Part shown: positions 15,421 to 21,421 of the stretch, piece by piece
Layout: each line of letters begins with the position of its first letter
Numbering within the stretch: position 1 is the stretch's first letter
Source: Tritrichomonas musculus
Taxonomy: Eukaryota; Parabasalia; Tritrichomonadida; Tritrichomonadidae
Reading direction: 5' to 3'
Length of the DNA: 21,421 nucleotides
NCBI GenBank assembly: GCA_039105265.1
Contig: JAPFFF010000498.1
Coordinates: 1-21,421 of the forward strand
The notes under the pieces: generated by a model
The model's database searches: none
What the model saw: the letters and a program-made list of their open reading frames with translations, nothing else
What the model was told of the DNA's origin: nothing
Position numbers and translations under genes: made by a program

Positions 15421-16297
15421 TAAATCTGATATCATTTTCACGGACATTTACCAAAACAAAATCATGGTTCTTCATCATTTTGTACCGAAACCACAAATCT
15501 TCAAACTCTATTGGTAATGATACTTGTTGATAAACATAGTTTATTTTTTGTCTTGAGAATCCTGAGAAGATAAAGAATGTTGTACAATTTGTCTTGAAAT
15601 CTGTGGGTATTGATTTGAAAAATTGTACATTTATGTAAACTAGAGAATGTTTATGACGAAGTTGTGTAATGTAGTTTGTAAAGTAAGATGATTTTATAAG
15701 TTTACTTTTCACAAAATCTTCACACAAGATAATAGTATTTAAAGGAGAATTTGGTTTACCGAGTTTTTTGATATGCAAGAATTCAAACATCTGCTGAAGT
15801 TTATTATTGTCAATTGTTATTTTTGGAGTTGAACTATATTTGTCATATAGTTCTTTCCAAAGATCAAGTTCCTTTAGATATTTTTCAGCATTTGCATCTG
15901 AAACAACATGCACAGGTAATTTTATTAAATCTTGTTGTGCTTCAAAAGTACTATCATTGATACTACCATTCTTGCTGATATAAACTATAAGATGAAAATT
16001 GGAGTTTGGCAGTCTCGAAATCTGAATTATGTCTCTCAGCATTATATGAGTCTTTCCGCGACCCTGGTTTCCTACCAAAATATTTAGAGAATTGTAGTAT
16101 GCAAAAATTCCTTCTGCTATTGGCCTAATACTCTCTGCAAGAATTTTACTTTCATTTTTCCTATATGCTCTTGTCATTTCAGCATCAATATCAAATTCAG
16201 TTTCAGTTTCAGTTTCATTTTCATCATCTATATCAATCTTATCTTCATCAGAGTTAGAAAAGTATATTTCTTTATAATTGAATCTCGTTGGAATCAT
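15410..16297 (-). CDS. Genome-packaging ATPase (A32/FtsK-HerA type), element B copy
   Basis: 295 aa. Walker A is GNQGRGKT (residues 76-83); Walker B is IILCED (189-194), followed by FVKSKLIKSSYF. The INVQFFKSI and FFIFSGFSRQK segments match element A. The N-terminal 40 residues are acidic with a Glu-Thr tandem (ETETETE). By eye about two thirds of residues agree with 6975-7889, with most differences in the N-terminal tail, so both copies have been under selection for function. Role: ATP-driven packaging of element DNA into the capsid encoded at 18288-20231. It starts 31 bp after the stop codon of the tiny membrane protein on the same strand. Confidence 0.93.
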   Translation of the reverse strand: MIPTRFNYKEIYFSNSDEDKIDIDDENETETETEFDIDAEMTRAYRKNESKILAESIRPIAEGIFAYYNSLNILVGNQGRGKTHIMLRDIIQISRLPNSNFHLIVYISKNGSINDSTFEAQQDLIKLPVHVVSDANAEKYLKELDLWKELYDKYSSTPKITIDNNKLQQMFEFLHIKKLGKPNSPLNTIILCEDFVKSKLIKSSYFTNYITQLRHKHSLVYINVQFFKSIPTDFKTNCTTFFIFSGFSRQKINYVYQQVSLPIEFEDLWFRYKMMKNHDFVLVNVRENDIRFIIV

Positions 16298-16328
16298 CCT
16301 TTTTTTATCATTTAGATTATGATAAAGG

Positions 16329-16448
16329 TTATGAGTACAGTTTTGCTCTCATCTCTTCTGTAAGTTCTGGAGTTTTGTCTTCGGTTAGACCATAAATTAT
16401 TATACCGAGCTCCACAACAACAACAAACAACAACAATTCTGATATCAT
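16329..16448 (-). CDS. Tiny membrane protein (39 aa), element B copy
   Basis: Starts at 16448 (MISELLLFVVVVELGIII), with one hydrophobic helix at about residues 5-20, and ends with TAA at 16329-16331. The tail DKTPELTEEMRAKLYS matches the tail of the 43-aa protein at 7914-8045. It has the same neighbours and strand as that copy: the 178-190-aa block protein upstream and the ATPase downstream. The conserved part is the soluble tail, whereas the membrane helix keeps only its hydrophobicity, which is the usual pattern for a small membrane anchor with a binding tail. Its side of the membrane and partner are unknown. Confidence 0.8.
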   Translation of the reverse strand: MISELLLFVVVVELGIIIYGLTEDKTPELTEEMRAKLYS

Positions 16449-16483
16449 TTTGGACAACAAAAATATAAACTAAATTTCAGCTT

Positions 16484-17029
16484 TTAGATACACATTTTAG
16501 TAGAAATACCATATCGTACAAGTTGACTATAAATTTCATTAAAACATATTTTTAAATCCAGAGTTTTATCATCTTTTGTAACAAGAATTCTCTGGATGTT
16601 CATATACTTTGTGTTAGATAAGCATCCTGTACAACCTTCTTCTTCATCTATAACAAGCTCAACTTTGTCAGCTCTTGTTAAGATTTTTATAAGTTCCATA
16701 AGAGAATTGCTATGACAGACAAGATAGTTGTTAATTCTAAGAGGATTAAGTTCATAGATGTTCAACAGTGTTTCTAGAAATTTATTTTTCATTTCCAAAT
16801 TCTCAAGTTCGTTTGTAAGAAGATTTGTTTGAGGTTGTGATGGAGATTGAACATTCTCCCCAGTTTGAGTAAAATTTATGTTTCTTACTTGAGGATAATT
16901 TTGTGGTGGAGGAACATTAGGATATGATGGAGGTTTAATTTTTATATTCACATTTGTATTTTGCTCTTGTTTGCAGCTGCTATCGTTTTCAGAACTTAAT
17001 ATTCGTGCCCTATGTAGCATATTTGACAT
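16484..17029 (-). CDS. Conserved block protein (181 aa), element B copy
   Basis: Homologue of 8056-8631. RARILSSENDSSCKQEQ opens the protein, a Pro/Gln/Asn-rich linker follows, then NKFLETLLNIYE, CHSNSLMELIKILTRADKVEL, a Cys pair (CTGC) and a final KMCI. Starts are possible at 17062, 17029 or 17020; 17029 or 17020 fits the homologue best, since the extra residues from 17062 have no counterpart and overlap the neighbouring gene. Conservation is strongest at both ends and lowest in the linker. It is likely a structural or assembly protein, by context only. Confidence 0.8.
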   Translation of the reverse strand: MSNMLHRARILSSENDSSCKQEQNTNVNIKIKPPSYPNVPPPQNYPQVRNINFTQTGENVQSPSQPQTNLLTNELENLEMKNKFLETLLNIYELNPLRINNYLVCHSNSLMELIKILTRADKVELVIDEEEGCTGCLSNTKYMNIQRILVTKDDKTLDLKICFNEIYSQLVRYGISTKMCI

Positions 17030-17054
17030 TATTTCACTATTGTTAAAACAATTT

Positions 17055-17285
17055 TTACTCACCTTTTGTTAAGTCTCTAAGTTCTGCTTCCAGCTTTGCT
17101 ACCTTTTCCTTGAGAGAATTTATATCTTCTATCAAACTTTCTCTTATTGCAAGACCGTTACTGCCAAGCATACCTGTCTTGATATTGTTTAGATGCTGTT
17201 TTGTGTCATATACTCTTTCTTTCAAATTTCGCTTTATTTGTTTCAGAGTAGGAATTTCACGCTTATACTCATTTAGATCTGCCAT
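17055..17285 (-). CDS. Small coiled-coil protein (76 aa), element B copy
   Basis: Started at 17285 (MADLNEYKREIPTLKQIKRN); an ATG at 17354 would extend it over the divergent gene and is rejected. It is helical and charged, with a clear heptad stretch near the end (LIEDINSLKEKVAKLEAEL). It occupies the position of the 81-aa gene of element A, with weak sequence similarity. Function is unknown; a dimer- or trimer-forming assembly protein is possible. It is divergent from the small basic gene at 17301 with only 15 bp between starts. Confidence 0.65.
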   Translation of the reverse strand: MADLNEYKREIPTLKQIKRNLKERVYDTKQHLNNIKTGMLGSNGLAIRESLIEDINSLKEKVAKLEAELRDLTKGE

Positions 17286-17300
17286 TTTCAATACAAATAA

Positions 17301-17540
17301 ATGAGTGAAAATTGTTTTGAGAGACGAAGAACATTGCACGATAGCAAACATCAAAATTATTTTGACAGACAGAGACTAAAACAACAAAAAGAAAGAACAA
17401 GAAAGAATTCCGCACCAACAGTAAAGAAGTTTGAAGAAAAAGGTTGCATAAATCATGAACTTCCACCAAAAACAGCACAACCTTTAAACTTTCATATGCT
17501 CTCTCTAAACCACAGCATAATTACAAGAAATAATTTCTAA
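17301..17540 (+). CDS. Small basic protein (79 aa)
   Basis: Not recognised. The N-terminal half is Arg/Lys/Gln-rich (RQRLKQQKERTRKN), predicted helical and strongly positive, and the C-terminal half is less ordered. The charge would suit DNA or RNA binding, as in small virion core proteins, but no family match is claimed. The start is 15 bp from the divergent start of the coiled-coil gene, and the stop is 9 bp from the convergent end of the next gene. No counterpart is seen in element A. Gene spacing supports it as real, but it lacks the T-rich box. Confidence 0.5.
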   Translation: MSENCFERRRTLHDSKHQNYFDRQRLKQQKERTRKNSAPTVKKFEEKGCINHELPPKTAQPLNFHMLSLNHSIITRNNF

Positions 17541-17549
17541 ACTCAAAAT

Positions 17550-17948
17550 CTAGTATTTTTGTTCTTGTTGCAGAATATCATTCACAACTTTCACAACAGA
17601 ATTTACAGTATTTTTGATTTCCTCTATCTTTGTTTTCATGTTTGCAATATCAGCTTTTACAGACTCAATTGCAATTTCCCATAGTTGCTGCTGTTCATCT
17701 TCTTTCTGTTGAATTTTCTTCAAACAAATTTCTCCTGTGAGAGTCTTTCCTTTTCCTGAACCACAATTTTTCTTCGTGATTCTATATACACTTCCATCAG
17801 GCAACTCGATCTTGAAAAGTTTATTCAAAATACAAGTTGTCTTTCCTTCCAATTTTTCTTTATTCTTCTGATAATACAAATCAAATTCTTCTAGAGAGTG
17901 AAATAATTTTACATCATCACGAATTTCGTTTAATATTTGTACCGACAT
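17550..17948 (-). CDS. Unrecognised element protein (132 aa) with C-terminal coiled coil
   Basis: Started at 17948 (MSVQILNEIRDDVKLF). An in-frame ATG at 18002 adds 18 residues with unusual codons, overlaps the upstream gene end and is less likely. The first 80 residues look like a compact domain (EEFDLYYQKNKEKLEG, then LNKLFKIELPDGSVYRITKK with an NCGSGKGK turn). The last 45 are a coiled coil (IANMKTKIEEIKNTVNSVVK). The GSGKGKT segment is too short and badly placed for a Walker A site. Position between the capsid-side pVI-like gene and the block genes suggests a particle or DNA-binding role. Function is unknown. Confidence 0.7.
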   Translation of the reverse strand: MSVQILNEIRDDVKLFHSLEEFDLYYQKNKEKLEGKTTCILNKLFKIELPDGSVYRITKKNCGSGKGKTLTGEICLKKIQQKEDEQQQLWEIAIESVKADIANMKTKIEEIKNTVNSVVKVVNDILQQEQKY

Positions 17949-17988
17949 TTGTTTTCTCACAAAAATATATACACATATACATCTATTT

Positions 17989-18243
17989 TTATTTAACTTC
18001 ATCTATGATAGACTTTCCAATCTTTCCAAATTTGTCAGCATAATTCAGACCTTTGTCAATAGTATCTACAATTCCATTTACTCCAGGTATGAACTCTAAA
18101 GCGGGCTTAACTTTATCAAAAATCTTCTTTCCTGTGTCTATGACTTTAGGTATAGATTTAATAGCCTTTGTTGCTAGATCTTTTATTTTTCCTCCAACAT
18201 TCTTCACAGCATTTTTAAGTTTCTTCCAAATCCCAGCTGCCAT
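17989..18243 (-). CDS. Amphipathic pVI/pX-like virion peptide (84 aa)
   Basis: A Lys-rich, amphipathic helical protein: GIWKKLKNAVKNVGGKIKDL at the N-terminus, repeated short helices broken by Gly and Pro, and no cysteine. It resembles in style the adenovirus pVI/pX and adintovirus core peptides that lie inside the capsid and disturb membranes or bind DNA during entry. This is a resemblance in composition and position, not a proven homology. It starts 44 bp from the divergent capsid gene, so the two probably share a control region. No counterpart is visible in element A. Confidence 0.65.
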   Translation of the reverse strand: MAAGIWKKLKNAVKNVGGKIKDLATKAIKSIPKVIDTGKKIFDKVKPALEFIPGVNGIVDTIDKGLNYADKFGKIGKSIIDEVK

Positions 18244-18287
18244 TTTGATTTCTTTTTCAGTAAATATCTAGTTTTGTTCGCTATCAA
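18244..18287. promoter_or_regulatory. Divergent control region, pVI-like gene / capsid gene
   Basis: 44 bp between two divergent starts. It lacks the TTATTTTT box seen elsewhere; short T runs (CTTTTTC on the plus strand) and AT-rich spacing are all that is visible. Late structural genes may use a different signal. Confidence 0.25.
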
Positions 18288-20231
18288 ATGTTATACAGAA
18301 ACGAGCGAGCTCACAATTATAAAATAGAAGCTGGAAACGTACTTCAGACTTTTGAACAAATGAGATCTATGATTAATAAAAATGATGGTACTAGATCTTT
18401 TTCCTTTAGGACTGTTGACTGTCACGATCAACCTGCACCCTTTCACCAAGGACAATATTCTCAAATTTCTCTTACTCACCCAGATCATTTTATAAGTGAT
18501 GTTGACAAAGGTTTTTTAACTTTTCATGTCAAACTTGATTTGCAGCTCAATACTGATCTCAGCAAACTACAGCAGATAGATGATCCAAACAACTTTTATA
18601 AATTATTTGTAGGACTCAAATCTTCAAATCAGATTTTTGATAGACTTGAAATTTTACATAATAATGTCAATGTCGGATATCAGCAAAATGAGTGTGTGCG
18701 AGAAGGTTTTCTCTATTCTGCAGTTAAGCCAGAAACAGAAAAGAAGCGAAGAAGATTTGTTCACAGCCTATGGGAAAATGTAGCTTCATACTCACAAACA
18801 GTAGCAGGAACATATGTCAATCTCAACAATTTCAAAGAAAATGGTAAAACTTCTGTTGATTTCGATCTTAATGTTCCTTTTGATGATCTTCTTGCACTTC
18901 AGGCTTTTGATTTATTTCCAAATGGTATCATAGGAGATCTTTCCATAAGATTCCAAGTTACTCCTGCAGGTTTGGTTTGGGCTGCTATAGATCCTTACAC
19001 TGTTGCCGAAACAAAAGCTTTTCTTGAAGATAATGAAAGTGTAAGTACCGAGGAACTTGATAAACTTAAACAAATTACGGTTCATGGTCATCTCAAACAT
19101 CAATTTACACAAATTGGAAATGAAGCTGTGATTCCAGGTCCTGGCCAGAAACCTGATCCTGAACCTGAACCTGAAAAAACCAAATATCAATTAAAATATG
19201 AATTAAGAGACAAATACACGCCAGCTTCAACAAATATTCCGGTAGATGATCTTCTTGAAACTTTCACATTTTTATTCAGCTATACTGATGAAGAATTTAC
19301 AGAGTTAGGAATAACTAAGACAGAAGATAATAAAGAAATATGTAAAGCTCATTATATTAAACAGCATGGTAGTATACCTTCATCGAAACACCCAGCTGGT
19401 AACGTTTCTATTAATTTTGTATCTAAAACTGAAGCTAATAAATTATTAAGTTCACATTATATATCACAGTCTGCTACCCTCACTGTAAACAGAATGACAA
19501 TTACCTTATGTAAGTCTAACATGCAGGGATTTGGTGTTTGTGAGTCTACTAGGCATGGTATAGAAGAAATATTGTCAAAGGGAATCATAATTCCATCGCA
19601 GAAAGTAGATTATCATTCTTTTCCAATAGCGCCAGCAGCAAATGGAATTAAGTCTACTCTCAATATTCCTCTTATAAATGTTACTACACTTTCTATCATG
19701 TTTCCTAAACATCATAATGATCTTACAGTTTTTGAAAATCCTGTTTATTCAAATTGCTATTTGAATATTGGTGGTAAGAATTTTCCTGATGAAAATGTTT
19801 CTACTATAGGTGCAAGGTTCTTTGAAAATCAACTTACAGCAGGAGACTTAGACGCTATTACACTACAGTGTACAAAAGAATTTGAAGATAGTATGACTAT
19901 GCCAAAGAACTCTGCTGACGGCACTCGTTATAAAAATACTCTCAGTGATGCTAGTAGTTTTGTTTTCAACATTCAAGCTGAAAGAAGTAGTGCAGGTTAT
20001 TGTTTTGATAGTATAGACGGAGGTTACGGCAACATCCAAATTCAAATACAGGGGCAGCCAATTTTTTCTGGAGTTAATGATACTTATTACAATGTTATTG
20101 AACCTTCTGGTAATATCGTTCATCCACCCCCTACTCAGCTGTGGTTGACAAGAGATACTTATTTCCTTATGAATCTAGATGGAGTTGTCTACATTGATGA
20201 TCAAAGTCCAGAAGGAAGTCAAGTCGAGTAA
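18288..20231 (+). CDS. Major capsid protein, double jelly-roll
   Basis: A 647-aa protein of the length and style of Polinton/adintovirus double jelly-roll capsid proteins. The N-terminal barrel begins around FSFRTVDCHDQPAPFHQGQY and FLTFHVKLDLQL and continues through FDRLEILHNNVNVGY. The second barrel is in the C-terminal half (TLNIPLINVTTLSIMFPKHH, YLNIGGKNFPDENV, SSFVFNIQAERSS), ending TYFLMNLDGVVYIDD. Between them (about residues 284-345) lies an insert with a Pro-Glu/Pro-Asp run, likely an exposed tower loop. It is the main shell protein of the particle, working with the pVI-like peptide and packaging ATPase. No break is seen. It is the only capsid gene in the window. Confidence 0.88.
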   Translation: MLYRNERAHNYKIEAGNVLQTFEQMRSMINKNDGTRSFSFRTVDCHDQPAPFHQGQYSQISLTHPDHFISDVDKGFLTFHVKLDLQLNTDLSKLQQIDDPNNFYKLFVGLKSSNQIFDRLEILHNNVNVGYQQNECVREGFLYSAVKPETEKKRRRFVHSLWENVASYSQTVAGTYVNLNNFKENGKTSVDFDLNVPFDDLLALQAFDLFPNGIIGDLSIRFQVTPAGLVWAAIDPYTVAETKAFLEDNESVSTEELDKLKQITVHGHLKHQFTQIGNEAVIPGPGQKPDPEPEPEKTKYQLKYELRDKYTPASTNIPVDDLLETFTFLFSYTDEEFTELGITKTEDNKEICKAHYIKQHGSIPSSKHPAGNVSINFVSKTEANKLLSSHYISQSATLTVNRMTITLCKSNMQGFGVCESTRHGIEEILSKGIIIPSQKVDYHSFPIAPAANGIKSTLNIPLINVTTLSIMFPKHHNDLTVFENPVYSNCYLNIGGKNFPDENVSTIGARFFENQLTAGDLDAITLQCTKEFEDSMTMPKNSADGTRYKNTLSDASSFVFNIQAERSSAGYCFDSIDGGYGNIQIQIQGQPIFSGVNDTYYNVIEPSGNIVHPPPTQLWLTRDTYFLMNLDGVVYIDDQSPEGSQVE

Positions 20232-20256
20232 GTAAATTCAAAAATAATTTTCTTAC

Positions 20257-20267
20257 TTTATTTTTTT
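20257..20267 (+). promoter_or_regulatory. T-rich TTATTTTT box before the KilA-N gene
   Basis: TTTATTTTTTT lies 20 bases before the ATG at 20288, after the stop codon of the capsid gene. Confidence 0.35.
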
Positions 20268-20287
20268 CTCCTTTACACACAAATAAC

Positions 20288-21043
20288 ATGAACACAAACA
20301 ACAACACTACTGTAGAAGCTATAAATGAAGATTACGAATATTTGCAGTATAATGTACATTTGAGAATTATACACTCTATCAAAGATGATTTCTATCAAAT
20401 GCAAAGTATAATAGAAGCTTGTCAATCTAAGAAACAAGCTTCAGATTGGTATAGAAATTCTTCAACACAAGAACTTTTGGAAGAAATAAGGCGAGTCGGA
20501 GATTTCTCCGGGTCGAAAAATATATATGAAAAACGTGAAGATTTGCCTAATGGTCTACGCGGGTATTATGTTCATAGAATTCTTGTAAATCATGTCGCAA
20601 TTTGGTGTTCTCCACGATATTCTTACTATATCATGAAACTTCTAGATTCTGTGTTTGAAAGAGAACGACAACAACAACAAACAAAAATAGATGAACTTTT
20701 ACCTCGCGCTGTTCCTCGAGATCACAAGCATGATTACAGATATTTAATTTGGAAAGAAATTATTCCTGACAATAGAGAATTTGTAAGATTGCACCTAGTA
20801 CGAAGAAACAAACATAACTTCAGAGTTGTATATAATCATCTTCACAATGAAGAAGAATGCTGGTACTATAAAAATAATCTTCCTATATCTATGAGTCCAA
20901 ACCAAGATATAAAGGAAATTATAAAGAAGAATTTTGGAGAAAATGATGTTAAGGTAGCTGGTTTTGTCGTTGTGATTCGAGTTTCCTGCCTTCCACGATT
21001 ACACGAGCTTGTAGATTCATATTTTAAGAGTATGTCTGAATAA
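20288..21043 (+). CDS. KilA-N domain protein (251 aa)
   Basis: Residues about 25-127 fit a KilA-N DNA-binding domain: FYQMQSIIEACQSKKQASDW with Trp54 and the following YRN, TQELLEEI, then GLRGYYVHRILVNHVAIWCS (about 89-108) and the helix YSYYIMKLLDSVFERE. A Gln-rich stretch follows (RQQQQTK). The C-terminal 100 residues form a second domain of beta strands and helices (RLHLVRRNKHNFRVVY ... VVVIRVSCLPRLHELVDSY) of a kind often found behind KilA-N in large DNA viruses; no name is claimed. Likely a regulator or replication-linked DNA binder. It is placed between capsid and integrase on the same strand. A perfect 14-bp hairpin (20497-20510) lies inside it. Confidence 0.8.
   Translation: MNTNNNTTVEAINEDYEYLQYNVHLRIIHSIKDDFYQMQSIIEACQSKKQASDWYRNSSTQELLEEIRRVGDFSGSKNIYEKREDLPNGLRGYYVHRILVNHVAIWCSPRYSYYIMKLLDSVFERERQQQQTKIDELLPRAVPRDHKHDYRYLIWKEIIPDNREFVRLHLVRRNKHNFRVVYNHLHNEEECWYYKNNLPISMSPNQDIKEIIKKNFGENDVKVAGFVVVIRVSCLPRLHELVDSYFKSMSE
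20497..20510. repeat. Short perfect hairpin in the KilA-N gene
   Basis: CGGAGA-TT-TCTCCG: a 6-bp stem with a 2-base loop in a local G+C-rich spot of coding sequence. It is single, not double, unlike the islands in element A. Confidence 0.5.
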
Positions 21044-21114
21044 AAAACTTTCACCTTATTTTTGTTTTCCCCCCTCAACCTTAACTCACAATATTGTTTT
21101 CATTAAAAACTCTC

Positions 21115-21421
21115 ATGTTAAAATACCCATTTAGTAGTAAGTACAAGTATTTTGAATGTCACAACATCCCCAAAGAACCTTATGTACAAGATTATAGACT
21201 TAAATCCTGCGCCCAATATATGAAACCTAATTTTAGTAACGAACCTGGTTGCTGGGAAGTAGATTTAATGTTTGTGAAGAACACTATTTACCTTGTCATG
21301 ATTAACGTTAATACAAGATTCTTGATAGTAGAGCCAATAGAAAATCGAAAAGCAGGAACGTTATCAGAGGAAATTGTAAATATTATTGTAAAATATGATG
21401 TAAATATTGTTACTATCAAGT
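21115..21421 (+). CDS. Retroviral-type (rve, DDE) integrase, 5' part
   Basis: 102 residues are visible before the window ends. GCWEVDLMFVKNTIYLVMIN, then TRFLIVEPIENRKAGTLSEEI, fits the first strands of the RNase H-like rve core. Asp50 is the probable first catalytic acid; the second Asp and the Glu lie beyond the edge. No HHCC zinc finger precedes it in this frame. In Polintons this enzyme inserts the element DNA. A TTATTTTTG box lies at 21057-21064. The start at 21115 is the first ATG of the open frame. It is cut by the window end, not by the element. Confidence 0.85.
   Translation, partial: MLKYPFSSKYKYFECHNIPKEPYVQDYRLKSCAQYMKPNFSNEPGCWEVDLMFVKNTIYLVMINVNTRFLIVEPIENRKAGTLSEEIVNIIVKYDVNIVTIK

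Larger units (their letters stand above)
14502..21421. mobile_element. Element B: Maverick/Polinton, visible part looks whole, continues past the window
   Basis: Carries the packaging ATPase, double jelly-roll capsid protein, pVI-like peptide, KilA-N protein and the start of the integrase: the core particle and insertion genes of a Polinton. All visible genes are open, so no break is seen in this part and the copy is probably recent. The right end and any polymerase gene lie outside. The left end is set by the junction DNA and is not exact. Codon choice (for instance more AGT/TCT for serine and AGA for arginine) differs from element A, so the two are distinct lineages. Confidence 0.82.

Noticed and set aside
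17550-17948. P-loop NTPase based on GSGKGKT
   Set aside because: No preceding beta strand with a G-x4-GK spacing of the right kind and no Walker B; the protein is too short.
1-21421. Ciliate Tlr-type element
   Set aside because: TAA and TAG end many conserved frames here, so the ciliate code does not apply.

Overview
The window is AT-rich (roughly 30% G+C by eye) and reads with the standard genetic code: TAA, TAG and TGA all end long frames, which argues against a ciliate. It is dominated by two adjacent Maverick/Polinton-type virus-like elements in a protist genome. The protein-primed family B DNA polymerase with a built-in HNH zinc finger, the NUMOD4/HNH endonuclease beside it, and the very short gaps between genes are most like trichomonad Mavericks. 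That host assignment is an inference; no host gene is visible.

Layout. (1) 1-950: a flank of clearly higher G+C with RNA-like folds, a degenerate tRNA-like stretch, and one minus-strand ORF (412-846) carrying a domain that recurs twice in element A. (2) About 954-14501, element A: a small SKFL-domain protein, a two-gene fibre module on the minus strand, an unrecognised protein with a conserved C-terminal domain, a 68-aa protein, then the block [152-aa protein + / packaging ATPase - / tiny membrane protein - / 191-aa protein - / 81-aa coiled coil -], a second SKFL-domain protein, protein-primed DNA polymerase B and an HNH endonuclease. Element A looks broken, with about three breaks, but is otherwise well preserved, so it is probably young. 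No capsid or integrase gene is seen in it. (3) 14502-14970: non-coding junction. (4) About 14502 to beyond the right edge, element B: the same five-gene block again with diverged sequence, then a small basic protein, a 132-aa protein, an amphipathic pVI/pX-like peptide, the double jelly-roll major capsid protein, a KilA-N protein and the start of a retroviral-type integrase that runs off the window. No break is seen in the visible part of element B.

How the genes fit together: integrase (insertion), pPolB (protein-primed replication), A32/FtsK-like ATPase (genome packaging), capsid protein plus pVI-like peptide (particle), fibre and knob-like proteins (probable attachment), and KilA-N and HNH proteins (DNA binding and cutting). 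Neither a maturation protease nor a single-jelly-roll penton was recognised. The most notable observations are a pair of about 40-aa membrane proteins conserved between the two blocks, a three-copy SKFL...YM domain family, three short double-hairpin islands inside element A coding sequence, and a shared TTATTTTT box in front of at least eleven start codons on both strands.
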